Assembly (NCBI GenBank): GCA_002298125.1
Contig: DBMJ01000015.1
Coordinates: 62,001-126,000 of the forward strand
DNA length: 64,000 bases
DNA from: Clostridium sp. UBA701
GTDB lineage: Bacteria; Bacillota; Clostridia; Clostridiales; Clostridiaceae
Direction of reading: 5' to 3'
Shown: in pieces, positions 17,362 to 25,947 of the stretch
Position numbering within the stretch: position 1 is the stretch's first letter
Layout: each line of letters begins with the position of its first letter
The notes under the pieces: generated by a model
What the model saw: only the letters and a program-made list of their open reading frames with translations
What the model was told of the DNA's origin: nothing
The model's database searches: none
Made by a program: the position numbers and the translations under genes

Positions 17362-17928
17362 TCAATGACTAGCATTATATTCTATTATTTTCTCTAAGGC
17401 CTTAGTGATAATTGGTGCCCCAAGGCTATAATCATCCTTGCCATCCATCTTGCCAGGATCTCCAATTCCCACTACATAAGGTGTATCCACCTTACCTAGC
17501 ATATTTACTGTATCTCCAGTCAAAATTTTAGAATCCTTAGAAGTTCCATATTTATCTACGGCTTTTCCAATGGTTCTACCCTCATTATCAATTGAACAAT
17601 CAACCTTCACCCCTAAAGCATGGGGAGTATTTGATGCTACAGCTACAATACCCATCACATCAATGTCCTTATTATTCATAATTACGTTCATAGCTTCTTC
17701 TCCCTTGCCAATACCATTATCTCCTCTGTCATCAACCATTACTACTACGGGGTCATGCTTTGCAGTCTTAATTAATTCTACTATTTCTTTTCCTGATAAT
17801 ACTGTTGGATTTCCTGCAGATAGTGAAATACACCTACCTCCTATATTGGTTGCAGCTTTTTCTACTGCTTTCTGAGCTATTTTATCACCATCAGTAACAA
17901 TTATTGTTTTTCTCTTCAAATCCTTCAC
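17362..17928 (-). CDS. spoVAEA: Stage V sporulation protein AE, soluble paralogue (SpoVAEa type)
   Basis: A 188-residue soluble protein matching the SpoVAE1 (SpoVAEa) family: KTIIVTDGDKIAQKAVEKAA at the N-terminus, VVMVDDRGDNGIGKGEEA in the middle, and GDPGKMDGKDDYSLGAPI near the end. It belongs to the spoVA system that moves dipicolinic acid into the forespore and out during germination, though this subunit's job is not defined. Its start overlaps the spoVAEB stop by 4 bases (ATGA), indicating coupled translation. Last gene of the operon. Confidence 0.9.
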   Translation of the reverse strand: MKDLKRKTIIVTDGDKIAQKAVEKAATNIGGRCISLSAGNPTVLSGKEIVELIKTAKHDPVVVMVDDRGDNGIGKGEEAMNVIMNNKDIDVMGIVAVASNTPHALGVKVDCSIDNEGRTIGKAVDKYGTSKDSKILTGDTVNMLGKVDTPYVVGIGDPGKMDGKDDYSLGAPIITKALEKIIEYNASH

Positions 17929-18281
17929 TCCTTTGTTTTAGGATTGAATATCAAAGACATTAAATACCCAAAAATAATAGCTCCTGAAATACCTCCTGCT
18001 GTTCCTTTAATACCTCCAGTGAAGGCACCAATAATACCTATGCTCTTCACCTCTTTTATTGTGGATTTGGCAAGAGTATATCCAAAGCCCGGGAGTGGAA
18101 CTGTAGCACCTGCCTTTCCTATGTCTATAAGTTTATCGTACATATTTATTGCACCTAAAAAAACTCCTAATGTAACAAAGGTAACAAGTATTCTGGCAGG
18201 TGTAAGCTTTGTCTTATCCATTAATATTTGTGCTACAACACAAATTGCACCTCCCATAAAAAAGCTTGCTATATAATCCAT
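17925..18281 (-). CDS. spoVAEB: Stage V sporulation protein AE (membrane, SpoVAEb type)
   Basis: A small membrane protein of 118 residues with about three to four hydrophobic helices and the family motif GAGATVPLPGFGYTLAKS, shared with SpoVAC. It is thought to form part of the SpoVA dipicolinic-acid channel in the spore inner membrane. ATG at 18281 follows AAGGATGGTG at suitable spacing; an ATG at 18293 lies within that site. It is placed 14 bases after spoVAD. Confidence 0.93.
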   Translation of the reverse strand: MDYIASFFMGGAICVVAQILMDKTKLTPARILVTFVTLGVFLGAINMYDKLIDIGKAGATVPLPGFGYTLAKSTIKEVKSIGIIGAFTGGIKGTAGGISGAIIFGYLMSLIFNPKTKE

Positions 18282-18295
18282 TTTTTTCACCATCC

Positions 18296-19300
18296 TTAGT
18301 ATTCTATGGCTACCGCATGGGCTACTCCAGGTATACTTTCTCCTTGTAGAGAGGATGTTGTGCTTAGCAAGGCTCCGGTTGAAACCAATAAAACCTTGTG
18401 AAGTTTACCTTTTATCATATTTTTATAAATATAACCACAATTTACTACTGCGGAGCACCCACATCCACTTCCTCCTGCGTTAGTATCTTGATCTTTATAG
18501 AATATCTCATCTCCACAATCAATGTGATTTTTACTAATATCTATGTTATATTCTTTTAACAATTGAGAGGTTATAGTTTTACCATAAATACCTAAATCAC
18601 CAGTTACAATTAAGTCGTAATATTCACCGTTTCTTTCAGTATCCTCTAAGTGAGATTTTATAGTATCAACTGCAGCAGGCGCCATAGCTGCTCCCATATT
18701 TGCGGCATCAGTTATACCGTAATCCTTAACCTTTCCAATGGTTACATGAGTAATTCTTGGATAATTCCCTTCTCTTCCAAGTAACATTGCTCCTGCCCCT
18801 GTGACAGTCCACTGAGCTGTAGGACTTCTTTGACTACCATACTCCAAGGGAAACCTAAACTGACGTTCTGAAGAAGAAAAGTGAGAAGAAGTGGCTGCTG
18901 TAATATATTTACCAAAACCACCATCCATTAACATAGCAGCAATGCTCAGAGACTCTGTCATAGTTGAACATGCTCCATATAAGCCAATAAAAGGTATGTT
19001 TATATCCCTTGCTGCAAAGCTTGAGGAACCAAGCTGATTTAACAAATCGCCTGCTAGTAGATAATCTATATCACGCTCAGTCAAGTTAGCCTTTTTTATA
19101 GCTTCCTTTATTGCTCTATGCAATATCCTGCTCTCGGCTTTTTCAAAGCTTTCTTCACCATCCATGTCATCGCTTAAAATGATATCATAATAATCTTTTA
19201 ACGGTCCCTTTCCCTCCTTAGGACCTACTATACTAAAAGCAGTAATTATTTTAGGTTCACTTTTTAAAACTGCTGTTTGTCTTCCTAATTTTTTACACAT
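18296..19300 (-). CDS. spoVAD: Stage V sporulation protein AD
   Basis: A 334-residue thiolase-fold protein that binds dipicolinic acid as part of the SpoVA complex in the spore inner membrane. The N-terminal GRQTAVL, the central GLYGACSTMTES and the C-terminal AGGSGCGCSAVVNCGYI blocks are characteristic. I chose the ATG at 19300, preceded by GAGGGTG; an upstream TTG at 19315 overlaps the ribosome binding site. Follows spoVAC after 18 bases in the operon. Confidence 0.96.
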   Translation of the reverse strand: MCKKLGRQTAVLKSEPKIITAFSIVGPKEGKGPLKDYYDIILSDDMDGEESFEKAESRILHRAIKEAIKKANLTERDIDYLLAGDLLNQLGSSSFAARDINIPFIGLYGACSTMTESLSIAAMLMDGGFGKYITAATSSHFSSSERQFRFPLEYGSQRSPTAQWTVTGAGAMLLGREGNYPRITHVTIGKVKDYGITDAANMGAAMAPAAVDTIKSHLEDTERNGEYYDLIVTGDLGIYGKTITSQLLKEYNIDISKNHIDCGDEIFYKDQDTNAGGSGCGCSAVVNCGYIYKNMIKGKLHKVLLVSTGALLSTTSSLQGESIPGVAHAVAIEY

Positions 19301-19318
19301 ACATATCACCCTCAAAAA

Positions 19319-19786
19319 TTACTTTATTACATTTAGTGAAAATAATATATAATATATAATTCCCACAATAAAAGAAGAACTTATACCATATACCAAAACT
19401 GGTCCAGCAATAGTAAACATTTTAGCTCCCACTCCAAATATAAAACCCTCTTTTTTAAATTCTATAGCTGGTGATACAATAGAGTTTGCAAAACCAGTAA
19501 TGGGAACAACTGTACCTGCTCCAGCAAAGTTTGCAATTTTATCATACACTCCAATTCCTGTAAGAAGAGCACCGAGAAAAACCATTATTATTGATGTCCA
19601 AGAAGCTGCTTCTATCTTTTCAACTCCAAGTGAGATAACAATGTTGTTTACTAATTGTCCAACGTCACAGATTAGCCCTCCTATGATAAAAGCATATATA
19701 CAATTTTTAAAAGTATTTGTCTTTGGATGTTCCATCTTAGATATCTCTTTAAACTTCCTTTTAATATCCTCCTCTTGAATTGCCAT
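19319..19786 (-). CDS. spoVAC: Stage V sporulation protein AC
   Basis: A 155-residue membrane protein with about four hydrophobic segments and the family motif GAGTVVPITGFANSIVSPAIEF. In Bacillus, SpoVAC behaves as a mechanosensitive channel for dipicolinic acid. Start ATG with GAAAGGAGAGG upstream. First gene of a four-gene unit (spoVAC, AD, AEB, AEA); spoVAA and spoVAB are absent here, as in clostridia generally. Forespore sigma-G control is expected from the family, but I could not place a convincing promoter in the 86 bases between the sigF terminator and the start. Confidence 0.95.
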   Translation of the reverse strand: MAIQEEDIKRKFKEISKMEHPKTNTFKNCIYAFIIGGLICDVGQLVNNIVISLGVEKIEAASWTSIIMVFLGALLTGIGVYDKIANFAGAGTVVPITGFANSIVSPAIEFKKEGFIFGVGAKMFTIAGPVLVYGISSSFIVGIIYYILFSLNVIK

Positions 19787-19872
19787 AGCTTCCTCTCCTT
19801 TCTAAAAGCATTAATTCTATTTTATACAGTTATTCATTTTTTAATACTTTTCATTTCTATTTGCAAAAAGTC

Positions 19873-19907
19873 AAAGGATATATAGAACTATTGTCTATAT
19901 ACCCTTT
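19873..19907 (-). terminator. Terminator after sigF
   Basis: Stem AAAGGATATATAGAAC / GTCTATATACCCTTT with one bulge and one G-U pair, loop TATT, followed on the minus strand by GACTTTTT. It separates the spoIIA operon from spoVA. Confidence 0.8.
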
Positions 19908-19916
19908 ATAATATCT

Positions 19917-20675
19917 TTACCTATCTTTAAGCTTTTCTTTCATTATCTTCAAAACCCTTTTTTCTATTCTGGATACTTGAACTTGGCTTATCCCCAGCAT
20001 TTTAGCTACCTGAACCTGAGTTTTATCCTTAAAATATCTAAGTATAATAATCTGTCTGGACTTTGCATCTAAATTTCTTAAAGCATCCTTTAAAGCAAGT
20101 TTATCAATTAATTCATTATCTTCCTCATATTTTTCACTTAGCTTATCAATGAGAAGTACTGGTGACCCATCATCCTGATGAATAGTATCATATAAATATT
20201 GCAGACTACTGGAAGATTCTGAAGCTATGATAATATCTTCTGTACTTACACCAGAAAAACTTGAAAGCTCTTCAATTGTTGGCTCTCTATTAAGTTTCTT
20301 TGTAAGTATTTCCTTATCATAGTGTATTTTTTTCGCAGTAGTTTTTACACTTCTACTTACTTTTATAATACCATCATCACGTAAAAATCTTTTAATTTCA
20401 CCCATAATCATAGGTACTGCATAAGTGGAAAATTTTACGTTATAGCTATTATCAAAATTGTTTACAGCTTTTACTAGACCCATGCTTCCTATTTGGAATA
20501 TATCCTCATATTCATAACCTCTGTTTAAAAATTTCTTACTAATAACAGAAACCAAAGGCAAATTCATTTTTATGAGTCTCTCAAGAGCGTCTTTATTACC
20601 GCTACGTGCTAAATTAATAAGTTCAACATTATCATCATAGCTGTAGTCGTTATTTATTAGGAATTCTTCATTCAT
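19917..20675 (-). CDS. sigF: RNA polymerase forespore sigma factor SigF
   Basis: First compartment-specific sigma factor of the forespore. The 252-residue protein contains sigma region 2 (YEYEDIFQIGSMGLVKAVNNFD), region 3 and region 4 with the helix-turn-helix KTQVQVAKMLGISQVQVSRIEKRV. The ATG at 20675 has AGGTG upstream, overlapping the spoIIAB stop region. The activity is controlled by the two upstream gene products: SpoIIAB binds SigF until dephosphorylated SpoIIAA displaces it. Confidence 0.97.
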   Translation of the reverse strand: MNEEFLINNDYSYDDNVELINLARSGNKDALERLIKMNLPLVSVISKKFLNRGYEYEDIFQIGSMGLVKAVNNFDNSYNVKFSTYAVPMIMGEIKRFLRDDGIIKVSRSVKTTAKKIHYDKEILTKKLNREPTIEELSSFSGVSTEDIIIASESSSSLQYLYDTIHQDDGSPVLLIDKLSEKYEEDNELIDKLALKDALRNLDAKSRQIIILRYFKDKTQVQVAKMLGISQVQVSRIEKRVLKIMKEKLKDR

Positions 20676-20684
20676 AAACTTCAC

Positions 20685-21113
20685 CTAACTTAATGTTCTG
20701 AATATCTTTTTTAATTTTACTGTAGTACCACTACCTGGATTAGAGATTACTTCAAGAGAATCCATAAAGGTCTCCATGACAGTAAAACCCATTCCCGACC
20801 TTTCAAGATCTGGTCTTGAGGTATATAGTGGCTGCATTGCAAGTTCAACATTATCAATGCCTATTCCATGGTCTTTTATTACTACAGTTAGTTCATTACC
20901 CTTAAGCTCTGCTTCTATGGTTACCATACCTTCACCATTCTGATATCCATGAATTATAGCATTAGTAACAGCTTCTGATACTGCTGTTTTTACATCTGTT
21001 ATCTCCTCTATAGTAGGATCTAATTGAGAAACAAAGGCAGCTACAGCAACTCTGGCAAAGCTTTCATTTTGCGATTTACTTAGAAATTCAATTTTTATAA
21101 AATTATCGTACAT
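20685..21113 (-). CDS. spoIIAB: Anti-sigma-F factor / serine kinase SpoIIAB
   Basis: GHKL-fold ATPase that holds SigF inactive and phosphorylates SpoIIAA. The 142-residue protein has the N-box EAVTNAIIHGY (about residues 48-58), the G1 box DHGIGI, and the glycine-rich lid SGMGFTVM. It lies between spoIIAA (19-base gap) and sigF, whose ribosome binding site overlaps its stop. Confidence 0.97.
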   Translation of the reverse strand: MYDNFIKIEFLSKSQNESFARVAVAAFVSQLDPTIEEITDVKTAVSEAVTNAIIHGYQNGEGMVTIEAELKGNELTVVIKDHGIGIDNVELAMQPLYTSRPDLERSGMGFTVMETFMDSLEVISNPGSGTTVKLKKIFRTLS

Positions 21114-21132
21114 TATTCTCCCCCCATAACAA

Positions 21133-21468
21133 CTATATATTACTCATGGCTTCTTCTAAGGTATCATAATTTTTAATAATCTTAAACATACCTGATAGCT
21201 CGAACACTCTCTTAATAGAGCTTTTAGTATTAACCACATATATTTTCCCTTGAAGAGCTATCATTTTTTTATAACGACCTATCACCACACCAATTCCAGA
21301 ACTGTCCATGAAGCTTACTCCTGAAAAATCCAGTATAAGCTTGTTAATTCTCTCTCTGTCAAGCCTGTCATCAATCTTGGCTCGTACCTCTTCAGCACTA
21401 TGATGATCTAGTTCCCCCATCATAGTAACTACTAAAATTGATTCACGACTATCAAACTTTAAATACAT
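21133..21468 (-). CDS. spoIIAA: Anti-anti-sigma factor SpoIIAA
   Basis: A 111-residue STAS-domain protein that releases SigF from SpoIIAB when dephosphorylated. The phosphorylated serine lies in FMDSSGIG (Ser57, matching the second serine of the B. subtilis motif). The ATG at 21468 is preceded by a run of G (GGGGGGG) about 5 bases upstream; an upstream in-frame ATG at 21519 lies between the promoter and this site and would add 17 unconserved residues. First gene of the spoIIA operon. Confidence 0.96.
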   Translation of the reverse strand: MYLKFDSRESILVVTMMGELDHHSAEEVRAKIDDRLDRERINKLILDFSGVSFMDSSGIGVVIGRYKKMIALQGKIYVVNTKSSIKRVFELSGMFKIIKNYDTLEEAMSNI

Positions 21469-21521
21469 TTCAACCCCCCCATATATTAAACCAAAACAGT
21501 AAAAATTATATATATTCACTA

Positions 21522-21550
21522 TTATTCTATATATTACATAATTTTCCTCT
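21522..21550 (-). promoter_or_regulatory. Sigma-H-type promoter of the spoIIA operon
   Basis: On the minus strand AGAGGAAAA (21542-21550), 11 bases, then ATAGAATAA (21522-21530). These match the known sigma-H consensus RnAGGAwww-N11/12-RnnGAATww at every fixed position. The distance to the SpoIIAA start (about 45 bases) is suitable. Sigma-H control of spoIIA is established in Bacillus. Confidence 0.8.
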
Positions 21551-21633
21551 TTTATTATATCAATTTTTTATTATTATTGCCATAAATTAAATTTATATAC
21601 TTGGCTAATAATTATTGATATAGATATTTCTTA

Positions 21634-21662
21634 TTGTTATAACCTCATTACATTGTTATAAT
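21634..21662 (+). promoter_or_regulatory. Sigma-A promoter of speE with overlapping direct repeats
   Basis: TTGTTA (21634-21639), a 17-base spacer and TATAAT (21657-21662). The sequence ATTGTTATAA occurs twice, at 21633 and 21652, 19 bases apart, covering both promoter elements; a repressor site is possible. Confidence 0.65.
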
Positions 21663-21702
21663 GTTTATGTTTAGATTATTAATATGATTGGAGGAACTGC
21701 TG

Positions 21703-22530
21703 ATGAATATATGGGTCAAAGAAAATCAAATACAAGAAGCTGCAATGACCTATGAAATTAGTGAAACTCTAGTTTCAAAGAAAACAAAATATCAGGATTT
21801 AACTATCGTTGATAGTATTAGCTTTGGAAGGATGCTTTTATTAGATGGAATTGTGCAAACTACCATAAAAGATGAGTTCATCTATCATGAAATGATAACT
21901 CATATTCCTCTTTTTACCCATCCTAACCCCAAAAAGGTTCTAGTTATTGGTGGTGGAGACGGTGGCGCTATAAGAGAGATTTTAAAACATAAATCCGTGG
22001 AAAAGGCTGTACTTTGTGAAATCGACGAAGAAGTAATAAAAGAATGCAAGAATTATCTGCCAGAAATATGTTGTGAGCTTGATAATCCACGATGTGAGGT
22101 ATTTATCGGAGATGGAATAAAATATGTTCATGAACACAAAAACGAATTTGATGTTATAATTGTTGACTCTACAGACCCCTTTGGAGCTGCAGAAGGTCTT
22201 TTTGGTGGAAGTTTCTATAAAGAAATATATAATGCACTCACAGAAGATGGAGTATTTATAGCTCAAACTGAGACACCTTATTATCTACCAGAAGTTGTAC
22301 AAAAGGTAGTAAAAGACTCTAAAATGGCCTTCCCAATAACAAAGCTTTTTATGGCTGCTATTCCCACTTACCCTAGCGGATTTTGGAGTTTTACTATAGG
22401 TTCGAAAACTTATGACCCCGCAAAGGCTAACGTTGAAGGTAAACTTACTTTCCCAACCAAATATTATACTGAAAAATTACATAATGCATGTTTTGTTCTT
22501 CCTAAGTTTGTGGAAGATCTTATAAAATAA
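21703..22530 (+). CDS. speE: Polyamine aminopropyltransferase (spermidine synthase)
   Basis: Transfers an aminopropyl group from decarboxylated S-adenosylmethionine to putrescine. The 275-residue protein has the N-terminal beta-domain and a Rossmann domain with VLVIGGGDGGAIRE, the acidic LCEID, and DSTDPFG with the catalytic aspartate. The ATG at 21703 follows GGAGG by about 9 bases. It stands alone with its own promoter and terminator; speA is 16 kb away and no speD or speB is in the window. Confidence 0.96.
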   Translation: MNIWVKENQIQEAAMTYEISETLVSKKTKYQDLTIVDSISFGRMLLLDGIVQTTIKDEFIYHEMITHIPLFTHPNPKKVLVIGGGDGGAIREILKHKSVEKAVLCEIDEEVIKECKNYLPEICCELDNPRCEVFIGDGIKYVHEHKNEFDVIIVDSTDPFGAAEGLFGGSFYKEIYNALTEDGVFIAQTETPYYLPEVVQKVVKDSKMAFPITKLFMAAIPTYPSGFWSFTIGSKTYDPAKANVEGKLTFPTKYYTEKLHNACFVLPKFVEDLIK

Positions 22531-22549
22531 AAAGCCCTAAGGGCTTTTT
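22529..22549. terminator. Bidirectional terminator between speE and the methyltransferase
   Basis: 9-bp stem AAAAAGCCC / GGGCTTTTT with a 3-base loop and T-rich flanks on both strands, between convergent genes. Confidence 0.88.
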
Positions 22550-22552
22550 ATT

Positions 22553-24292
22553 TTATAAGTATTTTACCGCATCTTTTATCATTTTATCAGTGACATTAAA
22601 ATAATCATAGATATCTTCCTCATTTATATTATGCTTTAGTAATTCAATAGGTATCTTAATCGTTCTCAGCCTACTAGGATAATACTCGTAAAGATTTCTT
22701 CCAAGTTTTTTTAGATTTAGCTTTATATATAAATCATATAATTTTGAATTTAGAAGAGTACATAAGCTATAGTACTTTATTTCCTCATTAATTAGAATTA
22801 AAGCATAGATGTCCGCACTGAAATACTCCTTACTGCTGAGTACAAAATTACTGCCGGTGCCTTTATATTGATAAATTATTTTTTCACAGTTGAAAATTTC
22901 TTCTTTTCTTGGCCATGTAATTTCATACCATTTTCGAACTCCTCGGATACATTCTCTTCTAGTTTCTAATTGCATCTTATATGTTGCTAAATGACTTTTA
23001 ACATTGGGGTAATTGTCTATGTCTATTCTTTCATTGGTATATATAATATACTTTTTTTTATTGGGAGGCTTTCTTATGTCTTTCCCCTTTATCCAAGTTC
23101 TTAAAAGGTCTTTTTCAAGAACTTTATTCTTTATAGTTTCCTCATCTACAATAAAAGCCTTATCTAGACCTGTTATTATTCCCTGTGGAATTCTACATAT
23201 ATCCTCTAAGCTGTTAACACATGAATTCTCAACCTTCTGGTAAATTATTTTTTCCTCTTCATTAATAAGCAGCCACTTTGCATTGTTAAGAGTAATGCTG
23301 GATTGAGTGATGGTATTTATTTCTTTATTTTTTAACTTAAGATTGCTTATAAAGGTACTGCTGTCATCCTTAGTAGGTCTAATAAATTCAAAATCATATT
23401 TTACTGCCTTTTCTTTCTTTAGAAGGAGTATTACTGGGTCAATCCCAGCCATACTAAAGGGTCTTAAACCATAAAAATCAATAATTTTAAGTATTCTGCT
23501 TTGATCTATTAAGTACTTTCTAAGACCAACGCCATTTTGTCCTTCCATAAAGTATCTAGAAGTCACAAAACATATCTTTCCATCATCATTCACTACCTCT
23601 AATGCTCTTTTGAAAAAGCAATAGGATAAGTCTGCTTTATCCTTATAAACTGAACTATACCCTTTACTGAGCTCTTTTCTGTAATCCTTATCAATAGACT
23701 TTGGACCAACATATGGTGGATTACCAATAATATAATCATAGCTTTTACTCTCATCCTCCATGAGGAAATCACTACATTTAAAGTTTTTCTTTGGAGATAT
23801 AATGCCACCTGATATATAATATAAATCTAATCTAAGCACCATTAGAGCTATTTCATCAATATCGCAGGCATATAGGTTATGCACTATTATATGAGTTTTT
23901 ACTTTTTCAATATAGTTAGTATTAGTATCGTTATTTCTAATATTTCTAGGGCAATTTAATAAACGCTTTAATAAATATTTGTAAAGAGGAATTATTATTG
24001 CACCTGCCCCTGCACAGGGATCTAAAATAGTAAATGCAGATTGTAGATTTACTTCTGCACTATCAAGTAATTCATGAATTAATATTTCACTCAATTCTTC
24101 TGGTGTATATACCACACCAGCACTTTTTTGCCCTCTTAAAGTACTTTGATAGTAATATCCCATTAAGTCTTCTTTTTTAAGTCCTAGGGCACTTTTAAGG
24201 TTGCCTATGGCATCTAATATTAGGTCATCATAGTTTATATGCAATTTATTATGTATTTGTCTTATATTATGTACAAATTCATCCTTATTCAC
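22553..24292 (-). CDS. Orphan N6-adenine DNA methyltransferase, CamA-like
   Basis: A 579-residue Eco57I/TaqI-type DNA adenine methyltransferase. It has the pre-motif VVYTPEEL (60-67), SAM-binding motif DPCAGAGA (91-98), catalytic NPPY (191-194), and a C-terminal target-recognition region containing QGIITGLDKAFI, RRECIRGVRKWYE and LNSKLYDLY. The overall arrangement and many blocks resemble, from memory, the C. difficile sporulation-linked methyltransferase CamA (for example VYKDKADL after NPPY). No nuclease domain and no restriction gene lie beside it. Start GTG with AGGAG upstream. It sits next to speE and near the spoIIA and spoVA operons. Confidence 0.9.
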   Translation of the reverse strand: MNKDEFVHNIRQIHNKLHINYDDLILDAIGNLKSALGLKKEDLMGYYYQSTLRGQKSAGVVYTPEELSEILIHELLDSAEVNLQSAFTILDPCAGAGAIIIPLYKYLLKRLLNCPRNIRNNDTNTNYIEKVKTHIIVHNLYACDIDEIALMVLRLDLYYISGGIISPKKNFKCSDFLMEDESKSYDYIIGNPPYVGPKSIDKDYRKELSKGYSSVYKDKADLSYCFFKRALEVVNDDGKICFVTSRYFMEGQNGVGLRKYLIDQSRILKIIDFYGLRPFSMAGIDPVILLLKKEKAVKYDFEFIRPTKDDSSTFISNLKLKNKEINTITQSSITLNNAKWLLINEEEKIIYQKVENSCVNSLEDICRIPQGIITGLDKAFIVDEETIKNKVLEKDLLRTWIKGKDIRKPPNKKKYIIYTNERIDIDNYPNVKSHLATYKMQLETRRECIRGVRKWYEITWPRKEEIFNCEKIIYQYKGTGSNFVLSSKEYFSADIYALILINEEIKYYSLCTLLNSKLYDLYIKLNLKKLGRNLYEYYPSRLRTIKIPIELLKHNINEEDIYDYFNVTDKMIKDAVKYL

Positions 24293-24323
24293 AAATTTCC
24301 TTCTCCTAATAAAAATTTAGTAT

Positions 24324-24363
24324 AAAGGCCTTAAGAACACTTAATTATGTCCTTAAGGCCTTT
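24324..24363 (-). terminator. Stem-loop after fchA
   Basis: 12-bp inverted repeat AAAGGCCTTAAG / CTTAAGGCCTTT with a 16-base loop, between fchA and the methyltransferase gene. The following T-run on the minus strand is interrupted, so termination may be partial. Confidence 0.7.
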
Positions 24364-24368
24364 GCCTG

Positions 24369-25004
24369 CTATAAGGATTTATAAACCTTTTGAAGAATTA
24401 AATCCCTTTTTTGTCTTCCGTCATTCACCAATATTTCACAACGATTCCTTACCTCTTCTTTATAGTTTTCGTCATCAATACTGGTTAGGTTTATTCTAAC
24501 ATTCAATACAGCACCTTCTATAGAAGCTTGAAGCATTAGTGCAGACACCCCTGCATCAGATATTGCATTTGGGTTGCCATATTGTGCTGCTAATTCTATA
24601 TGCTTATAAAGCTCATAGGCCTTATTTGCAAGCTCAAAGGGCACCTGTAGTGACTTTAAATAACCTTCCTTAATTTTGCCTTTTCTAAGAGCTATTTCTT
24701 CCTCAGTACCTTTTGGTAATTTAAAAGCTTCCATCAGTGAAAGAAATTCAGCGGTATCCTTTTCCATTATTGCTAGATAATCACTACTATAAGTCAAAGC
24801 GCACTTTAAGGATTCATCTATTTTGCTTTGCACTTCCTTACTATATTCATTATATATTTTTTTACCGACAGTTAAATTAAAAACCATAGAATTTAATGCA
24901 GCGGCTATGGAAGCAGAAAGTGCAGCTACACTACCCCCTCCTGGAGCTGGAGAATTAGATGCTAATTCACTTATGAACTCATTAACTTTTAGTTCCTGTA
25001 ACAT
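24369..25004 (-). CDS. fchA: Formimidoyltetrahydrofolate cyclodeaminase
   Basis: Converts 5-formimidoyl-tetrahydrofolate to 5,10-methenyl-tetrahydrofolate and ammonia. The 211-residue helical protein shows the family's folate site SPAPGGGSVAALSASIAAAL at residues about 18-37, and NPNAISDAGVSALML. The ATG at 25004 has GGAGGG 9 bases upstream; an in-frame TTG at 25028 overlaps the end of ftcD. It follows ftcD by 14 bases, and the two reactions are consecutive. Confidence 0.94.
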   Translation of the reverse strand: MLQELKVNEFISELASNSPAPGGGSVAALSASIAAALNSMVFNLTVGKKIYNEYSKEVQSKIDESLKCALTYSSDYLAIMEKDTAEFLSLMEAFKLPKGTEEEIALRKGKIKEGYLKSLQVPFELANKAYELYKHIELAAQYGNPNAISDAGVSALMLQASIEGAVLNVRINLTSIDDENYKEEVRNRCEILVNDGRQKRDLILQKVYKSL

Positions 25005-25018
25005 AAATATTAACCCTC

Positions 25019-25915
25019 CTATTCCCAAATTCTCTTCTCTAGTATTTGATCCATAGAAAAATTCTCGATTTGTAGATAGTATTCAGCAGTATCAATAAGT
25101 GCTTTCATAGGTAAAAGACCAATTACTTCGCTTCCCACTACAGGAACTCCATAGCGTTTAGCTTCCATTTTAACCATTTCAAAAGCCCTATAAACCGCAG
25201 TTTTTTCATAGTTTACAAGATTCATTGATACCTGAGCTTGATTTCTCTCCTCAAGCATTACTCCCATTGCCTTTACAAATCTTAATCCGCCACCAATATG
25301 TCTTACATTTTTTGCAATTTTGTTTGCAATTTCCACGTCTGAGGTGCCTAAATTAACATTAAAGGCAACTAATGGAACTCTAGCCCCTATAGCAACACAG
25401 CCTGTTTTAGCATTCATGCTTTGAGGACCATAATCTGGCTTCCAATCAGCTTGGTTAATCTTTTCAAAGAAGCCTTCGTACTCTCCCTTTCTCACAACTG
25501 CTAGGTTCTGTCTTGAAGCAGAAGTGGCTGCATCTTCATATAGATAAACTGGTACATGGTATGTTTCTCCAATTGCCTTTCCAACCCTATTTGCTAGAGT
25601 TATACACTCTTCCATAGTAACCTTACTTATTGGCACAAAAGGAACTACATCAAGTGCTCCCATTCTTGGGTGCTCTCCTTTATGTTGTGCCATATCTATA
25701 GTACTATAAACAACCTCCGCCATTTTCAATATGGCTTTCTCAACACAGTCAATTTCTCCAATGAAGGTAACTACAGTTCTATTGTGGTCTTTATCTGAGG
25801 AGTAATCTAAGAGCTTAACCCCCTCTGAAGACCTAATGGAATCCATTATTTTTTCAACCTTTGCCTTGTCTCTTCCCTCACTGAAATTAGGTATACATTC
25901 TACAATCCTATTCAT
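25019..25915 (-). CDS. ftcD: Glutamate formimidoyltransferase
   Basis: Transfers the formimino group of N-formimino-glutamate to tetrahydrofolate. The 298-residue protein starts with IVECIPNFSEGRD, followed by DHNRTVVTFIG, the GEHPRMGALDVVPFVP block with the catalytic His, and NLGTSDVEIA. It matches the N-terminal half of the bifunctional animal enzyme. Placed between hutH and fchA in one operon. Confidence 0.96.
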   Translation of the reverse strand: MNRIVECIPNFSEGRDKAKVEKIMDSIRSSEGVKLLDYSSDKDHNRTVVTFIGEIDCVEKAILKMAEVVYSTIDMAQHKGEHPRMGALDVVPFVPISKVTMEECITLANRVGKAIGETYHVPVYLYEDAATSASRQNLAVVRKGEYEGFFEKINQADWKPDYGPQSMNAKTGCVAIGARVPLVAFNVNLGTSDVEIANKIAKNVRHIGGGLRFVKAMGVMLEERNQAQVSMNLVNYEKTAVYRAFEMVKMEAKRYGVPVVGSEVIGLLPMKALIDTAEYYLQIENFSMDQILEKRIWE

Positions 25916-25947
25916 AAGCTTTCCTCCAAATATTTAATATTTTTCTA

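Noticed and set aside
19787..19872. A sigma-G promoter for spoVAC
   Set aside because: TGAATAA is present, but no CATnnTA-type -10 at suitable spacing was found; I did not assign it.
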